NCBI GenBank assembly: GCA_013822345.1 | Contig: PNKH01000005.1 | Coordinates: forward strand, 1-64,000 | Source: Isosphaera sp. | Lineage (GTDB): Bacteria > Planctomycetota > Planctomycetia > Gemmatales > Gemmataceae | DNA length: 64,000 bases | Direction of reading: 5' to 3' | Part shown: one piece after another, positions 17,588-26,838 of the stretch | Layout: each line of letters opens with the position of its first letter | How positions within the stretch are numbered: the first letter of the stretch is position 1 | Made by a program: the position numbers and the translations under genes | The notes under the pieces: model-generated | The model's database searches: none | What the model was told of the DNA's origin: nothing | What the model saw: the letters and a program-made list of their open reading frames with translations, nothing else

Positions 17588-18874
17588 ATGTCCAACCCGT
17601 CCCGCCTGGCTTTCACCTTCGCGGTGCTGGTCGGGATCAACACGATGAACTTCTACGACCGGCAGGTGCTGCCGGCCGTGCAGGAGAAGATCCGCGCCGA
17701 GTGGGGCCTGTCCGACACCCAACTCGGGTGGCTCGGCACCGCGTTCATCCTCCTGTACGCCCTGATCGGGCTGCCGCTCGGCCGGCTCGCCGACCGGTGG
17801 CGGCGGAAGTACCTGCTGGCCGCCGGCGTGTTCCTGTGGAGCCTGACCACGGTCGGGTCGGGGCTGGCCGCCGGGTTCGGGGCGCTGCTCGTGATGCGCC
17901 TCGCGGTCGGGGTCGGGGAGGCGACCTGCGCCCCCGCTGCCGGGTCGCTGATCGGCGACCTCGTCCCGGCCCGGCGGCGGGCGGTCGCGATGTCGGTGTT
18001 CATGCTCGGCCTGCCGCTCGGCCTGGCCCTGAGCTTCTTCGTCAGCGGGGCGGTCGCCCAGGCACACGGGTGGCGGGCGGCGTTCTTCGTCGCCGGGGCG
18101 CCCGGGCTGCTGCTGGCCGTCGCCGCGCTATTCATCCTCGATCCCGCCCGCGCCACAGCCCCGGGGTCGGCGGCCCTCCCGTTCGGGGCGGCGGTGCGGC
18201 GCCTGCTCGCCATGCCGACGATGTGGTGGATCATCCTGTCCGGGGCCTTGCACAACTTCAACATGTACGCCCTGGGGACGTTCGTGGCGTCGTTCCTCCG
18301 GCGGTACCACGGCCTGTCCGTCGCCGACGCCGGATCGGTGAGCGGGCTGGTGTACGGGTTCGGCGCCCTCGGCATCTTCGCCGCCGGGTGGCTCGGCGAC
18401 CTAGCCTACCGCCGCGGCCCGGGCGGTCGGCTCACCGTCGCCTGGGTCGGGCTGGCGGCGGCGGTCCCGTTCCTGCTGGCCGGCCTGGCGGCGCCGCCGG
18501 GCCAAATCTGGCTGTGCGTGGCCGGGTTGCTCCCCGGGTGCATGCTCCTGTACGCCTACTACGGGACCGTGTACGCCACCATCCAGGACCTCGTCGAGCC
18601 GGCCCTCCGCGGGACGGCGATGGCGGTCTACTTCTGCGCCATGTACCTGTTCGGGGCGGTGTGGGGGCCGGTGGCGACCGGGTTCTTGAGCGACCACTTC
18701 GCCGGCCGGGCCGCCGGAGGGGCGGCCGTCTCCGAGTGGCACAAGGCGGCCGGCCTGCACGAGGCGATGTACGTCATCCCGGTGCTGTGCGTGCCGCTCG
18801 TGCTGGTGCTGTTCGCCGCTTCCCGGACCGTGGCGAAGGACTGTCGCCGCCGGTCGTCCGAGCCGGACGCGTGA
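17588..18874 (+). CDS. Major facilitator superfamily transporter
   Basis: Predicted 428 residues with about 12 hydrophobic segments. The MFS loop 2-3 motif appears as GLPLGRLADRWRRKYLLAAG near residue 60. It resembles spinster-like or organic-acid MFS carriers, but the substrate is unknown. It lies between the divergent thiolase and convergent acyl-CoA dehydrogenase genes, so a fatty-acid-related solute is conceivable. The last residues (SSEPDA) and the TGA stop are encoded by the left arm of a family B palindrome, so the original C-terminus was probably altered when the element arrived. Confidence 0.88.
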   Translation: MSNPSRLAFTFAVLVGINTMNFYDRQVLPAVQEKIRAEWGLSDTQLGWLGTAFILLYALIGLPLGRLADRWRRKYLLAAGVFLWSLTTVGSGLAAGFGALLVMRLAVGVGEATCAPAAGSLIGDLVPARRRAVAMSVFMLGLPLGLALSFFVSGAVAQAHGWRAAFFVAGAPGLLLAVAALFILDPARATAPGSAALPFGAAVRRLLAMPTMWWIILSGALHNFNMYALGTFVASFLRRYHGLSVADAGSVSGLVYGFGALGIFAAGWLGDLAYRRGPGGRLTVAWVGLAAAVPFLLAGLAAPPGQIWLCVAGLLPGCMLLYAYYGTVYATIQDLVEPALRGTAMAVYFCAMYLFGAVWGPVATGFLSDHFAGRAAGGAAVSEWHKAAGLHEAMYVIPVLCVPLVLVLFAASRTVAKDCRRRSSEPDA

Positions 18875-18920
18875 GCGACGGGTCTTTGCTTCCCGTCGCT
18901 CACGCGTCCGGCTCGGACGA
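18854..18920. repeat. Family B palindrome, copy 1 (29-bp arms)
   Basis: Arms 18854-18882 and 18892-18920 are perfect reverse complements around a 9-base loop. The core GTCCGAGCCGGACGCGTGAG recurs at 22863-22927 and, with one A for C change, at 32284-32358 and 41507-41568. It lies between convergent genes and overlaps the 3' end of the MFS reading frame. Confidence 0.9.
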
Positions 18921-18921
18921 A

Positions 18922-20835
18922 TCACTTCGCCTCGTACCGCATCAGGATCTCGTCCCGCGGCACGTCCGCCAGCCCCTCGAACCCGCCGCCGATGACCGCG
19001 TCGGCCAGCCTCCCGGCGTCGCGGAAGTACCCGTCGCTCGGCCGCTCCCCGGTCAGCTTCCGCCGCAGGTCCTGGCACAGGATGTCGGCCGCCCCGCGGG
19101 CCACCTCGTTCGCCTGGCCGTGCCCCCACAGGGCCGTCACCAGCATCACGACCGTGTCCTGCACCCGCTGCGACAACTCGGTCATCCGGCACTGCCGGTC
19201 GGCGAGCTTGAGCTGGTGCTTCACCATCGTCTTGCTCACCTCGCGCCGGTGCCGGCCGAACTGGTCGAGGGCGAAGTCGACGTGGGCCTGGAGGTTCGGG
19301 GCCATCCCGGGATACGTCTGACGGTCGCGGCGGGTCAGCTTCTGCCCGAGCTTCCACTTCGCGTACGACCCCAGCTCGCTGCGGAGCCGCCAGAGGTGGA
19401 GCGGGTTCGCGGGGCTCAGCGTCTTCATCCCGTGCTTCTGCAGCGCCTTGCCGATCGGCTCGAAGAACGCCTTCCCGTGCTCCTTCACCAGCGACTTGAA
19501 GAACCCCATGCTCAGCATCTCGCCCTCGCCCTCGTAGATGCACGGGGCGAGCAGGTCGTGGACGTTGTCGCCGAACATGTGCCCCTTCAGGAACGACCGC
19601 CCGCCGTGCGTCTTCATGCACAGCTCGATCGACGCCTCCTTCTGGGACTCGCTCCCGAACACCTTCGCGACCATGCACTCCAGCTCGCCGCGGTACCCCT
19701 CGTCGAGCAGCCACGCGCACCACGCCACCAGGGCGTCGGCCCCGGCGATCAGCCCCGCCAGCCGGGCGACCCGCCGCTTCACCAGCTCACGGGTGTCGAT
19801 CGCCTGGCCGTAGGTGCGGCGGAACGCGGCCCACGGCAGGATGCCGGCGAGCAGCTGCCGCATCGTCGCCGCCCCCTGGGCGCAGACCGCGATCCGCCCG
19901 TGGTTCAGCCCGTGGTACGCGATCGTCAGCCCGTCCCCGACCGGCGGGACCAGCAGGTTCGCCTTCGGCACCCGGAACCGGTCGAACTTCAGCCCGTGGT
20001 TCCAACTGTGCCGCATCGCGTGGAGCGGGTAGCGGACCACCTGGAACTGTTCGCTCTCCTGCGCCGGCAGGTCGGCGATCACGACCGCCGGCTTCCCCTT
20101 GTACATCACGACGAGGCCGATGGTCCGGCCGGGCAGGGCGTTGGTGATGAACAGCTTCTCGCCGGTCACCTCCAGGTCGTCGCCGGCGTCGGTCGCGGTC
20201 GTGCGGAGGGCGGTCAGGTCGGACCCGGCGCCCGGCTCGGTCAGGGCGAACGCCGAGATCGCCGCCCCGCTCGCCAGGCGGGGGAGGAACCGCCGCTTCT
20301 GCTCCGCGTTGCCGAACGCCCGGAGCGGGTCGACCGCCCCGATGCACCCGTGGACCGAGGCGAGCCCGGCGACGGTGCTGTCGAGCGTCGCCATCCGGGT
20401 GTAGAACCGGGCGAACCGGGCGAACGGCGCCCCCTGTCCGCCGTACTCGGCCGGGATCAGCATCCCCCAGAACCCGACCTCGCCCAGCTCGGACAGGGTC
20501 GCGGCGGCGATCTTCCCGTTCTCGTCGTACAGGGTGCCGTCCGCCCGCCGGCGGCGGACCACCTCCAGCGACCGGTCCATCGCGGCGTCGCACGGGTGGG
20601 AGGCGGGGAGCGGCGGCGGGGCGAACAGGTCGAGCGGGGCCCGGCCGTCCCAGACGGCCCGGTGGACCGGGCTGCTCGTGGTCCGGAGGCGCTCGGCGTA
20701 CAGCTTCTCGACCTGCTCGTCCGCCTTGTCCATCGCCCCGGTCCGCCGGACCTCCTCGTCCGACTTCCCGCCCATGCGGAGGGCCGTCTCGGCGAAGCTC
20801 TGGGCGTCCCGTTCCGTGTCCGGTGCGGCGCTCAT
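18922..20835 (-). CDS. Acyl-CoA dehydrogenase family protein (large, FadE-like)
   Basis: Predicted 637 residues, longer than the 380-residue short-chain enzymes. AEYGGQGAPF near residue 125, FALTEPGAGSDL near 190 and ATMRQLLAGILPW near 325 are typical of the acyl-CoA dehydrogenase fold. A C-terminal extension of about 150 residues contains a helical segment near the end. It would carry out the first, FAD-dependent dehydrogenation of acyl-CoA, complementing the hydratase/dehydrogenase and thiolase encoded nearby. Its ATG has GGAGC about 6 bases upstream. I did not locate the catalytic glutamate with certainty. Confidence 0.88.
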   Translation of the reverse strand: MSAAPDTERDAQSFAETALRMGGKSDEEVRRTGAMDKADEQVEKLYAERLRTTSSPVHRAVWDGRAPLDLFAPPPLPASHPCDAAMDRSLEVVRRRRADGTLYDENGKIAAATLSELGEVGFWGMLIPAEYGGQGAPFARFARFYTRMATLDSTVAGLASVHGCIGAVDPLRAFGNAEQKRRFLPRLASGAAISAFALTEPGAGSDLTALRTTATDAGDDLEVTGEKLFITNALPGRTIGLVVMYKGKPAVVIADLPAQESEQFQVVRYPLHAMRHSWNHGLKFDRFRVPKANLLVPPVGDGLTIAYHGLNHGRIAVCAQGAATMRQLLAGILPWAAFRRTYGQAIDTRELVKRRVARLAGLIAGADALVAWCAWLLDEGYRGELECMVAKVFGSESQKEASIELCMKTHGGRSFLKGHMFGDNVHDLLAPCIYEGEGEMLSMGFFKSLVKEHGKAFFEPIGKALQKHGMKTLSPANPLHLWRLRSELGSYAKWKLGQKLTRRDRQTYPGMAPNLQAHVDFALDQFGRHRREVSKTMVKHQLKLADRQCRMTELSQRVQDTVVMLVTALWGHGQANEVARGAADILCQDLRRKLTGERPSDGYFRDAGRLADAVIGGGFEGLADVPRDEILMRYEAK

Positions 20836-21119
20836 CGGCGCTCCTTGCGGGGGAGGGGTCGGTCGCCGACGCGCCCGGCTCGGACCGGCCCGCGAAGTGG
20901 AGAACACCACTGGACGGGACCCGCCGGGCGCGGGACACTGGCCGTCGAGGCGGCCCCGTGTCGGCGGGATCATTGAAACCTGTCCCGCGGCGCGGCGGTA
21001 GGGATATTGTACCCGATTCCTACCCCCGGCCCGGCGGCGGGGTTTCGACCCACCTCCCGACCACCGCGACCGCACACCGGCGCCCCGGCCGGTCGCCCCT
21101 CTGTTCAGGAGTGATCTCC

Positions 21120-22853
21120 ATGGTCCGGGCCCGCGCACTGGTGTTGCTCGCCGTACTCGCGCCGGCCGGGTCGGCGGCGGACGCCCCCGCCGCCCCGGCC
21201 CCCGGCGCCACCGTCCCCGACTTCTCCCTCACCGACACCCTCCGCCGCCCGCGCGCCCTCGCCGACTACAAGGACAAGAAGGCCGTCGTCGTCGTCTTCC
21301 TCGACGCTGAATGCCCGGTCGCCAACCTGTACGTCCCGACCCTCGTCGACCTCCACAAGCGGTACGCCGACCGGGGCGTCCAGTTCCTGGGCGTCAACAG
21401 CAGCCGCCAGGACACGTTCGTCCGCGTCGCGGCCCACGCCCGGGAGCGGGCCGTCCCGTTCCCGGTCCTCAAGGACTTCGACCACCAGGTCGCCGACCGG
21501 TTCGGGGCGAAGCACACCCCCGAGGCGTTCGTCCTCGACCCGAAGGGCGTGATCCGCTACCACGGCCGGGTCGACGACCAGTACGGGGTCGGCGGCCTCC
21601 GCCGGGAGAAGCCGACCCGGGACGACCTGCGCGAGGCGCTCGACGAGCTGCTCGCCGGCAAAGCAGTCACCACCGCGGTCACCAAGATCGACGGCTGCCC
21701 GATCGAGCGGACGAAGCCGGCCGCGGGCCGTGACGTGACGTTCACCCGGGACGTGGCCCCGCTCCTCCAGAAGCACTGCCAGGAGTGCCACCGGCCGGGC
21801 GAGATCGGCGGGTTCTCCCTCCTCACCTACGACGACGCCAGCGCCCGCACCAAGCGGATCCGCCGGGCCCTGGTCGAGGAGCGGATGCCGCCGTGGCACG
21901 CCGACCCGCGGCACGGGACGTTCGCCAACGACCGTCGGCTCCCACCGGCCGACCGCGACACCCTCCTCGCGTGGCTCGACGCCGGCGCCCCGAAGGGCGA
22001 CGACAAGGACCTGCCGCCGCCGCTGAAGTTCGTCGAGGGGTGGAAGATCGGCAAGCCGGACGCGGTGTTCACCATGGCCGAGGAGTTCAAGGTGCCGGCC
22101 GGCGGCGTCCTCGACTACAAGCGGTTCATGATGGACCCCGGGTTCAAGGAGGACGTGTGGGTGAAGGCGGCCGAGTGCCGGCCCGGGAACCGGGCGGTCG
22201 TCCACCACATCCTGGTGTACATCATCGCCCCCGGGAAGCGGGAGCCGTACGACGCGGACGGGACGGCCGCGACGCTCGCCGGGTGGGCCCCCGGGGACAT
22301 GCCGGCGATCTACCCGGCCGGCACCGCGCGGCTCGTCCCGGCGGGGTCGAAGCTGATGTTCGAGGTCCACTACACCCCGAACGGGACGGAGCAGACCGAC
22401 CGGTCGACGGTCGGCCTGGTCTACGCCGACAAGGCGCCGGAGCGGGCGGTCGACGTGAACGTCCTGGCGAACATGTTCGTCCGCGTCCCGCCCGGGGCGG
22501 CGAACCACCAGAGCGAGATCACCTACACCTTCCCGAAGGACGCCGAGATCCTGTCGTTCCTGCCGCACATGCACCTCCGCGGGACCAGCGCGAGGTACGC
22601 CATCACCTACCCGGACGGGAAGACCGAGACGCTCCTGTCGGTCCCGACGTACGACTTCAACTGGCAGACCGGGTACCGGTTCGCGGAGCCGGTGAAGGTG
22701 CCGAAGGGGGCGAAGCTGCGGTGGAGCGGGACGTGGGACAACTCGGCCGACAACCCGCGGAACCCGGACCCGAAGAAGGAGGTCCGGTGGGGCCTGCAGA
22801 CGTTCGACGAGATGCACAACGGGTGGATGGAAGTGGTGTGGCAGAAGAAGTGA
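21120..22853 (+). CDS. Exported redoxin / cytochrome c / copper monooxygenase-like fusion
   Basis: Predicted 577 residues with a signal peptide (about 1-20). Residues 25-190 form an AhpC/TSA-type redoxin domain with VVVVFLDAECPVANLYV, that is, a single Cys where many have CxxC. Near 220 a c-type heme motif CQECH precedes a small cytochrome-like domain. The remaining 300 residues contain VVHHILVYI near 365 and LPHMHLRGTSARY near 485. These recall the His/Met copper sites of type II ascorbate-dependent monooxygenases. Related planctomycete proteins share this order. It probably acts in periplasmic redox chemistry. The amidohydrolase downstream may be co-transcribed across a family B palindrome. 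Confidence 0.8.
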   Translation: MVRARALVLLAVLAPAGSAADAPAAPAPGATVPDFSLTDTLRRPRALADYKDKKAVVVVFLDAECPVANLYVPTLVDLHKRYADRGVQFLGVNSSRQDTFVRVAAHARERAVPFPVLKDFDHQVADRFGAKHTPEAFVLDPKGVIRYHGRVDDQYGVGGLRREKPTRDDLREALDELLAGKAVTTAVTKIDGCPIERTKPAAGRDVTFTRDVAPLLQKHCQECHRPGEIGGFSLLTYDDASARTKRIRRALVEERMPPWHADPRHGTFANDRRLPPADRDTLLAWLDAGAPKGDDKDLPPPLKFVEGWKIGKPDAVFTMAEEFKVPAGGVLDYKRFMMDPGFKEDVWVKAAECRPGNRAVVHHILVYIIAPGKREPYDADGTAATLAGWAPGDMPAIYPAGTARLVPAGSKLMFEVHYTPNGTEQTDRSTVGLVYADKAPERAVDVNVLANMFVRVPPGAANHQSEITYTFPKDAEILSFLPHMHLRGTSARYAITYPDGKTETLLSVPTYDFNWQTGYRFAEPVKVPKGAKLRWSGTWDNSADNPRNPDPKKEVRWGLQTFDEMHNGWMEVVWQKK

Positions 22854-22862
22854 CGCCCCCTC

Positions 22863-22927
22863 CGTCCGAGCCGGACGCGTGAGCGACGGGTCTTGGTCTT
22901 CCGTCGCCCACGCGTCCGGCTCGGACG
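22863..22927. repeat. Family B palindrome, copy 2 (27-bp arms)
   Basis: Arms 22863-22889 and 22901-22927 pair with one mismatch around an 11-base loop. It starts 9 bases after the redoxin fusion stop and ends 19 bases before the amidohydrolase start. If it acts as a terminator it would separate those two genes. Confidence 0.88.
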
Positions 22928-22946
22928 AACACCAGGAGCCCCGGCC

Positions 22947-24434
22947 ATGTGGATCCGCCAGTGTGACCTCGACGCCGACCGGGACGCCCGGCCGCCGATC
23001 CCGTCGCGGGTGGCGTCGAACGAGGAGTTCGTCCCGCCGCCGCAGTCGGCCGAGCAGAAGGAGTACGAGGCCCGGCTCGCGGACATCAGCGAGCGGGCCG
23101 CGAAGCGGCACGGGATGACCCGCCGCGACTACCTCCGGACCAGCGGCGGGATGGCCGCCGCCCTCCTCGCCCTCAACCAAGTCTTCGGCGACTGCTACGA
23201 GGTCAGCGCGGCCGAGGCCGACGACCCGAAGGCGTTCGAGGAGAAGTGGCCGAAGGACCAGTTCGTGTTCGACATCCAGACGCACCACGTCGACGTGTCG
23301 CGGAAGTGGTACGACGACACCCCCGACGGGAAGGCGATCCAGGCGTTCTTCCGCCAGCTCCGCCCGTCCCTGAAGGGGATCACGGACACCCTCGAGCAGC
23401 TGAACCGGGCCCACTACGTCAAGGAGGTGTTCGGGGACAGTGACACCGTGATGTCGGTGATCAGCGGGGTGCCGAGCCGGGACTGGGACAAGAACCCGCT
23501 CCCGCCGGACCAGATGGTCGCCACCCGGAAGTACGTCAACGACCTGGCCGGGTCGCGCCGCGTCCTGTCGCACGGCCTCCTCCGCCCGAACCTCGGGGCG
23601 AAGGAGTTCGAGGAGATGGACCGGCAGGTGAAGGACCTGAAGATCGACGCCTGGAAGATGTACACCGGGGCGGAGCTGGGCGAGAAGGCGTGGTTCCTGG
23701 ACGACGAGAAGGTGGCGTACCCGTTCTGGGAGCGGACGAAGAAGCTCGGGGTGAAGAACTGCTGCGTCCACAAGGGGCTGCCGCTCGGGTTCTTCAACGA
23801 GAAGGCGTGCATGCCGCTGGACGTGGAGAAGGCGGCGAAGGACCACCCGGACCTGAACTTCATCATCTACCACTCCGGGTTCCGCGGGCTCGGCGGCCTG
23901 GCCCGGGGGACCGGGGAGAAGGTGGAGGACAAGAAGACGGACGACCCGCAGGAGATCCCGTGGGTCAGCGACCTCCTGCGGATCGTCAAGAAGAACAAGT
24001 TGAAGAACGTCTACTTCGAGCTGGGCAGCACCTTCCACATGACCTCTCTGTTCTCGCCGAAGGTCTGCCTCCACCTGCTCGGGCAGATGCTGCAGTCGGC
24101 CGGCGAGGACAACATCCTGTGGGGGACGGACTCGATCTGGAACGGCAGCCCGCAGAGCCAGATCGAGCGGATGCGGCGGCTGAAGATGACGGACGAGTTC
24201 CAGGAGAAGTACAAGTACCCGGCCCTGACCGACGCGATCAAGGACAAGATCCTCGGGCTGAACGCCGCCAAGGTGTTCGGCGTCGACGTGAAGGAGGCGC
24301 GGCGGGCGATCAAGGCGGACAAGCTGACCCGGCTGAAGGACGACTACCGGCGGAACCCGTCCCCGAGCAACACCCAGTTCGGGTGGGTGTGGGTCGGGGA
24401 CGAGCAGGAGCCGACGGTCCCGGTCGGCACGTAA
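22947..24434 (+). CDS. Amidohydrolase-family metal-dependent hydrolase with internal Tat-like segment
   Basis: Predicted 495 residues. A TIM-barrel amidohydrolase (Amidohydro_2) is indicated by FDIQTHHVDV near 108, FIIYHSGFRG near 306 and the final metal-ligand Asp in ILWGTDSIW near 392. Residues 57-90 contain MTRRDYLRTSGGMAAALLA, a twin-arginine-like export motif, but 56 charged residues come before it. An internal ATG at 23115 would put the motif at the N-terminus. The upstream ATG has CAGGAG spacing and good coding character, so I keep it with reservation. The substrate is unknown; decarboxylase-type members of this superfamily also exist. Confidence 0.8.
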   Translation: MWIRQCDLDADRDARPPIPSRVASNEEFVPPPQSAEQKEYEARLADISERAAKRHGMTRRDYLRTSGGMAAALLALNQVFGDCYEVSAAEADDPKAFEEKWPKDQFVFDIQTHHVDVSRKWYDDTPDGKAIQAFFRQLRPSLKGITDTLEQLNRAHYVKEVFGDSDTVMSVISGVPSRDWDKNPLPPDQMVATRKYVNDLAGSRRVLSHGLLRPNLGAKEFEEMDRQVKDLKIDAWKMYTGAELGEKAWFLDDEKVAYPFWERTKKLGVKNCCVHKGLPLGFFNEKACMPLDVEKAAKDHPDLNFIIYHSGFRGLGGLARGTGEKVEDKKTDDPQEIPWVSDLLRIVKKNKLKNVYFELGSTFHMTSLFSPKVCLHLLGQMLQSAGEDNILWGTDSIWNGSPQSQIERMRRLKMTDEFQEKYKYPALTDAIKDKILGLNAAKVFGVDVKEARRAIKADKLTRLKDDYRRNPSPSNTQFGWVWVGDEQEPTVPVGT

Positions 24435-24443
24435 GGACCTGGT

Positions 24444-25000
24444 TAGAGTGTCGCCGGGCCGCCCGGGGGCCGGACTGGGTGGTCGGGTTCCGGGACGAGA
24501 CGCGGCGGACGCGGCGGGCCCGGCCGGGCCCGCCCGCCGGGGCCGGGGGCGACCCGCACCGGCCGGGGGCGAGCGCCCGGGACCCGGAGGGCGGCGGGCC
24601 GGAGGCGGTGGCGGGCGACGGGGTGTCCCGCCCGGGCACCGGCGGGGCGGTGCTCCGGTGCCGCGACCGGCGGCCGGTGGGCGCCGCCACCGGGGACTCC
24701 CTGGCCCGGGCGTGCGGGGCGGTGGCGGCCGAGGGGAAGACGGTGTTCGTGCGGGTCCGGGGCGCCGCCGCCCGGCACCTGGGCCGGCGGGTCCGGCGGG
24801 CCCGGACGGGGTGCCGGATCCGGGCGTGCGGGCGGCCGGTCGAGGCCCCGCGGCCGAACCCGGTCGAGCCGAAGTGGCAGCACGGGAGGCGGGCGGTGGT
24901 CGAGCCGGACCGGAAGCTCACCCCGGACGAGCTGCGGCCGCGGGTGTGCGACGACTTCAAATGTCCGCATGACGCACCGTTACCAAAGCCTCAGCCGTGA
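24444..25000 (+). pseudogene. Degraded IS630-family (DDE) transposase remnant
   Basis: One reading frame keeps scattered IS630 transposase landmarks in the right order. PDWVVGFRDETRR near the start corresponds to the first Asp motif. AAEGKTVFVRVRGAAARH corresponds to the second, with the Asp of the usual WDNASWH lost. PRPNPVEPKWQHGRRAVVEP corresponds to the third, with Glu kept, and PDELRPRVCDDF follows. There is no plausible start codon, and the usual N-terminal helix-turn-helix is absent. Many conserved Trp, Leu and Phe residues have become Arg, Pro or Gly. No terminal inverted repeats were found by eye. It fills the gap between the amidohydrolase and the AAA+ gene. Confidence 0.7.
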
Positions 25001-25015
25001 TCCCGCACTAGTCGG

Positions 25016-26623
25016 TCAGGCGCACCCGTACCGCAGGACGTTCCGCATCTGGTCGAGCGTCACCATCCCACCCGGGTGGAGGATCTTCGCCAGCCGGGTC
25101 AGGTTGCGGATCTGCCGGCCGTTCAGCACCGTCTCCGCCAACTGCCCGACGTTCCCCTCGGTCAGCGCCAGCCCGGCCGTGTCCAGCATCGTCCGCCAGA
25201 TCACCGTCCGGGCCGCCTGGTCCAGGTCCGGGTACGACAGCTTCAGCATCACCCGGCTCCGCACCGCGTGGTCCAGCACCTCCGCCCGGTTCGTCGTCAG
25301 GAACAGGATCCCCTGGTAGTAGTCCAGCAGCCGCAGGAAGCTGCCGACGATCGCGCTTCGCTCCAGGTCGTCGCCCCGCTGGGCCAGGAAGATCTCGCAC
25401 TCGTCGAACTGCAGCACCGCGTTCCACCGGGCCACCCGGTCGAACACCCGGTTCAGGTTCTCCTCCAGGGTCTGCACGTTGGTGCCGAGCTCGCCCAGCT
25501 CCAGGACGTAGAGCGGCCGCTGCGTCTGCTCCGCGTACACCTCGGCCGTCAGCGTCTTGCCGACCCCCGGGTTCCCCGCCGCCAGGATCACCACCCCGCC
25601 GTGCTTCCCCTTGATGACGTCCCCGAACAGCCCCTCGACCGGGGTCATGAACACCCGCGACAGCACCCCGATCATGTCCGGCGGGAGGTGCAGCTTCCCC
25701 ATCGCCTGGGTGTCGAACTCGTACGTCTGCACGTCCTCCACGTCGGCGTACACGTACCCCTTGGTGTCCAGGCTGAACACCCGGACGAACGGCAGCCGGC
25801 TCATCCCCTCCTGGTTCCCGCCGTACGGCGAGTAGTAGTTCCGCTGCTCCTCGGCGACCTCCAGCTCGGCCTCGATGACGCACTTCCGCGGCATCTCCGG
25901 GGTGCCGAGGGCCCGGCTCTCCGGGCCCGGCAGCCAGCGGTTCGAGATCGTGACCACCGGCCCGCCGATCAGCACCAGCTTGCCGCGCTCGCGGCTCAGC
26001 CGCTCGGCCCGCAAGAGCTTCAGGTTGAACTCGCCCGGCTGGGCCTGGATGCCGCGGTACCCGAAGTGGTTGAGCACCTGCAGGACGGTCAGCTCCCGCG
26101 GCATCCCGCTGTCGTCCAGGAACATGTCCGGGTAGATGTACCGGCTGAACCCGAACGCCGTCTCGCACATCGACAGCGTCCCGTGCAGCATCACCCCCTT
26201 CGACAGGTGGTTCCCCTCCCGGTTGTCGTTCAGGAACTGGACGTTCAGGGTGATCGGGTACCACCGGCCGTTCAGGAACAGCTCGGCGTTGGGGGTCTTG
26301 CACCCGAGCATGGCGAACGTCGACCCGAACTCGACCGGGTTGCCGACGACGGTGGTGTAGACGTAGTCCCGCTGCGGGCCGCTCCCGCCGGTCATCCCGT
26401 GGACGTGCATGACGATCACGGCCCGCTGGTTCGGCGTCAGCCGGCTGTCGTCGAGCAGGGCCTTCAGGCACGACTGCGGGAGGTGGCCGACCTCGGCGTT
26501 CACCGGCCCCTTGGCCGCGGCCGCCCCGAGCAGCTTGTCGACGGCCGCCTTCTCGGCCTCGGACAGGACGGCCCGGTCGAGGGCGTTCTTGAGGATTTCG
26601 CGGCCGATCCGCAGCTTCGCCAT
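25016..26623 (-). CDS. AAA+ ATPase with uncharacterised N-terminal domain
   Basis: Predicted 535 residues. Walker A GNPGVGKT lies near residue 347, Walker B-like VLQFDECEIFL near 402, and a sensor-1 type LFLTTNRAEVLDHAV near 440, followed by an arginine-containing RSRVMLKLSYPDLDQ. The N-terminal 330 residues include a beta-rich region (YVYTTVVGNPVEFGSTFAM) and a KWLxxW-free helical region that I do not recognise. Proteins of this build are usually cytoplasmic remodelling ATPases. It stands alone, with a 50-bp palindrome in its upstream region. The start is supported by a short spacing to an AGGCG purine stretch. Confidence 0.82.
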   Translation of the reverse strand: MAKLRIGREILKNALDRAVLSEAEKAAVDKLLGAAAAKGPVNAEVGHLPQSCLKALLDDSRLTPNQRAVIVMHVHGMTGGSGPQRDYVYTTVVGNPVEFGSTFAMLGCKTPNAELFLNGRWYPITLNVQFLNDNREGNHLSKGVMLHGTLSMCETAFGFSRYIYPDMFLDDSGMPRELTVLQVLNHFGYRGIQAQPGEFNLKLLRAERLSRERGKLVLIGGPVVTISNRWLPGPESRALGTPEMPRKCVIEAELEVAEEQRNYYSPYGGNQEGMSRLPFVRVFSLDTKGYVYADVEDVQTYEFDTQAMGKLHLPPDMIGVLSRVFMTPVEGLFGDVIKGKHGGVVILAAGNPGVGKTLTAEVYAEQTQRPLYVLELGELGTNVQTLEENLNRVFDRVARWNAVLQFDECEIFLAQRGDDLERSAIVGSFLRLLDYYQGILFLTTNRAEVLDHAVRSRVMLKLSYPDLDQAARTVIWRTMLDTAGLALTEGNVGQLAETVLNGRQIRNLTRLAKILHPGGMVTLDQMRNVLRYGCA

Positions 26624-26725
26624 GGGTGTCGCCTCAGGGTACGTCAGATGGATCGGTCGCCCGGCGGGGAGGTTCGGGGGGATGAGGGGAGTGTAAGGAA
26701 CCGGGGCGGGCGTGGGAATGTCGGA

Positions 26726-26838
26726 GGGCCTCGTCGGAGAAGGGGTGAAGGGCTGAACGGGTGAAGGGGTGAGAAGACCGGCGTTGTTTTCTCACCCCTT
26801 CACCCGTTCAGCCCTTCACCCCTTCTCCGACGAGGCCC
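26726..26838. repeat. Family K palindrome (50-bp perfect arms)
   Basis: Arms 26726-26775 and 26789-26838 are perfect reverse complements around a 13-base loop. Each arm contains tandem GGGTGAAG/GGGCTGAAC-like units. It sits between divergent genes (AAA+ ATPase and hisA), so it cannot be a terminator for either. Confidence 0.88.

Noticed and set aside
14224-20976. A 2250-codon open frame on the plus strand across the fatty-acid genes
   Set aside because: It runs antisense to six well-supported minus-strand genes and through MFS out of frame. The translation is Arg/Pro/Gly-rich without motifs, the usual result of high third-position GC.
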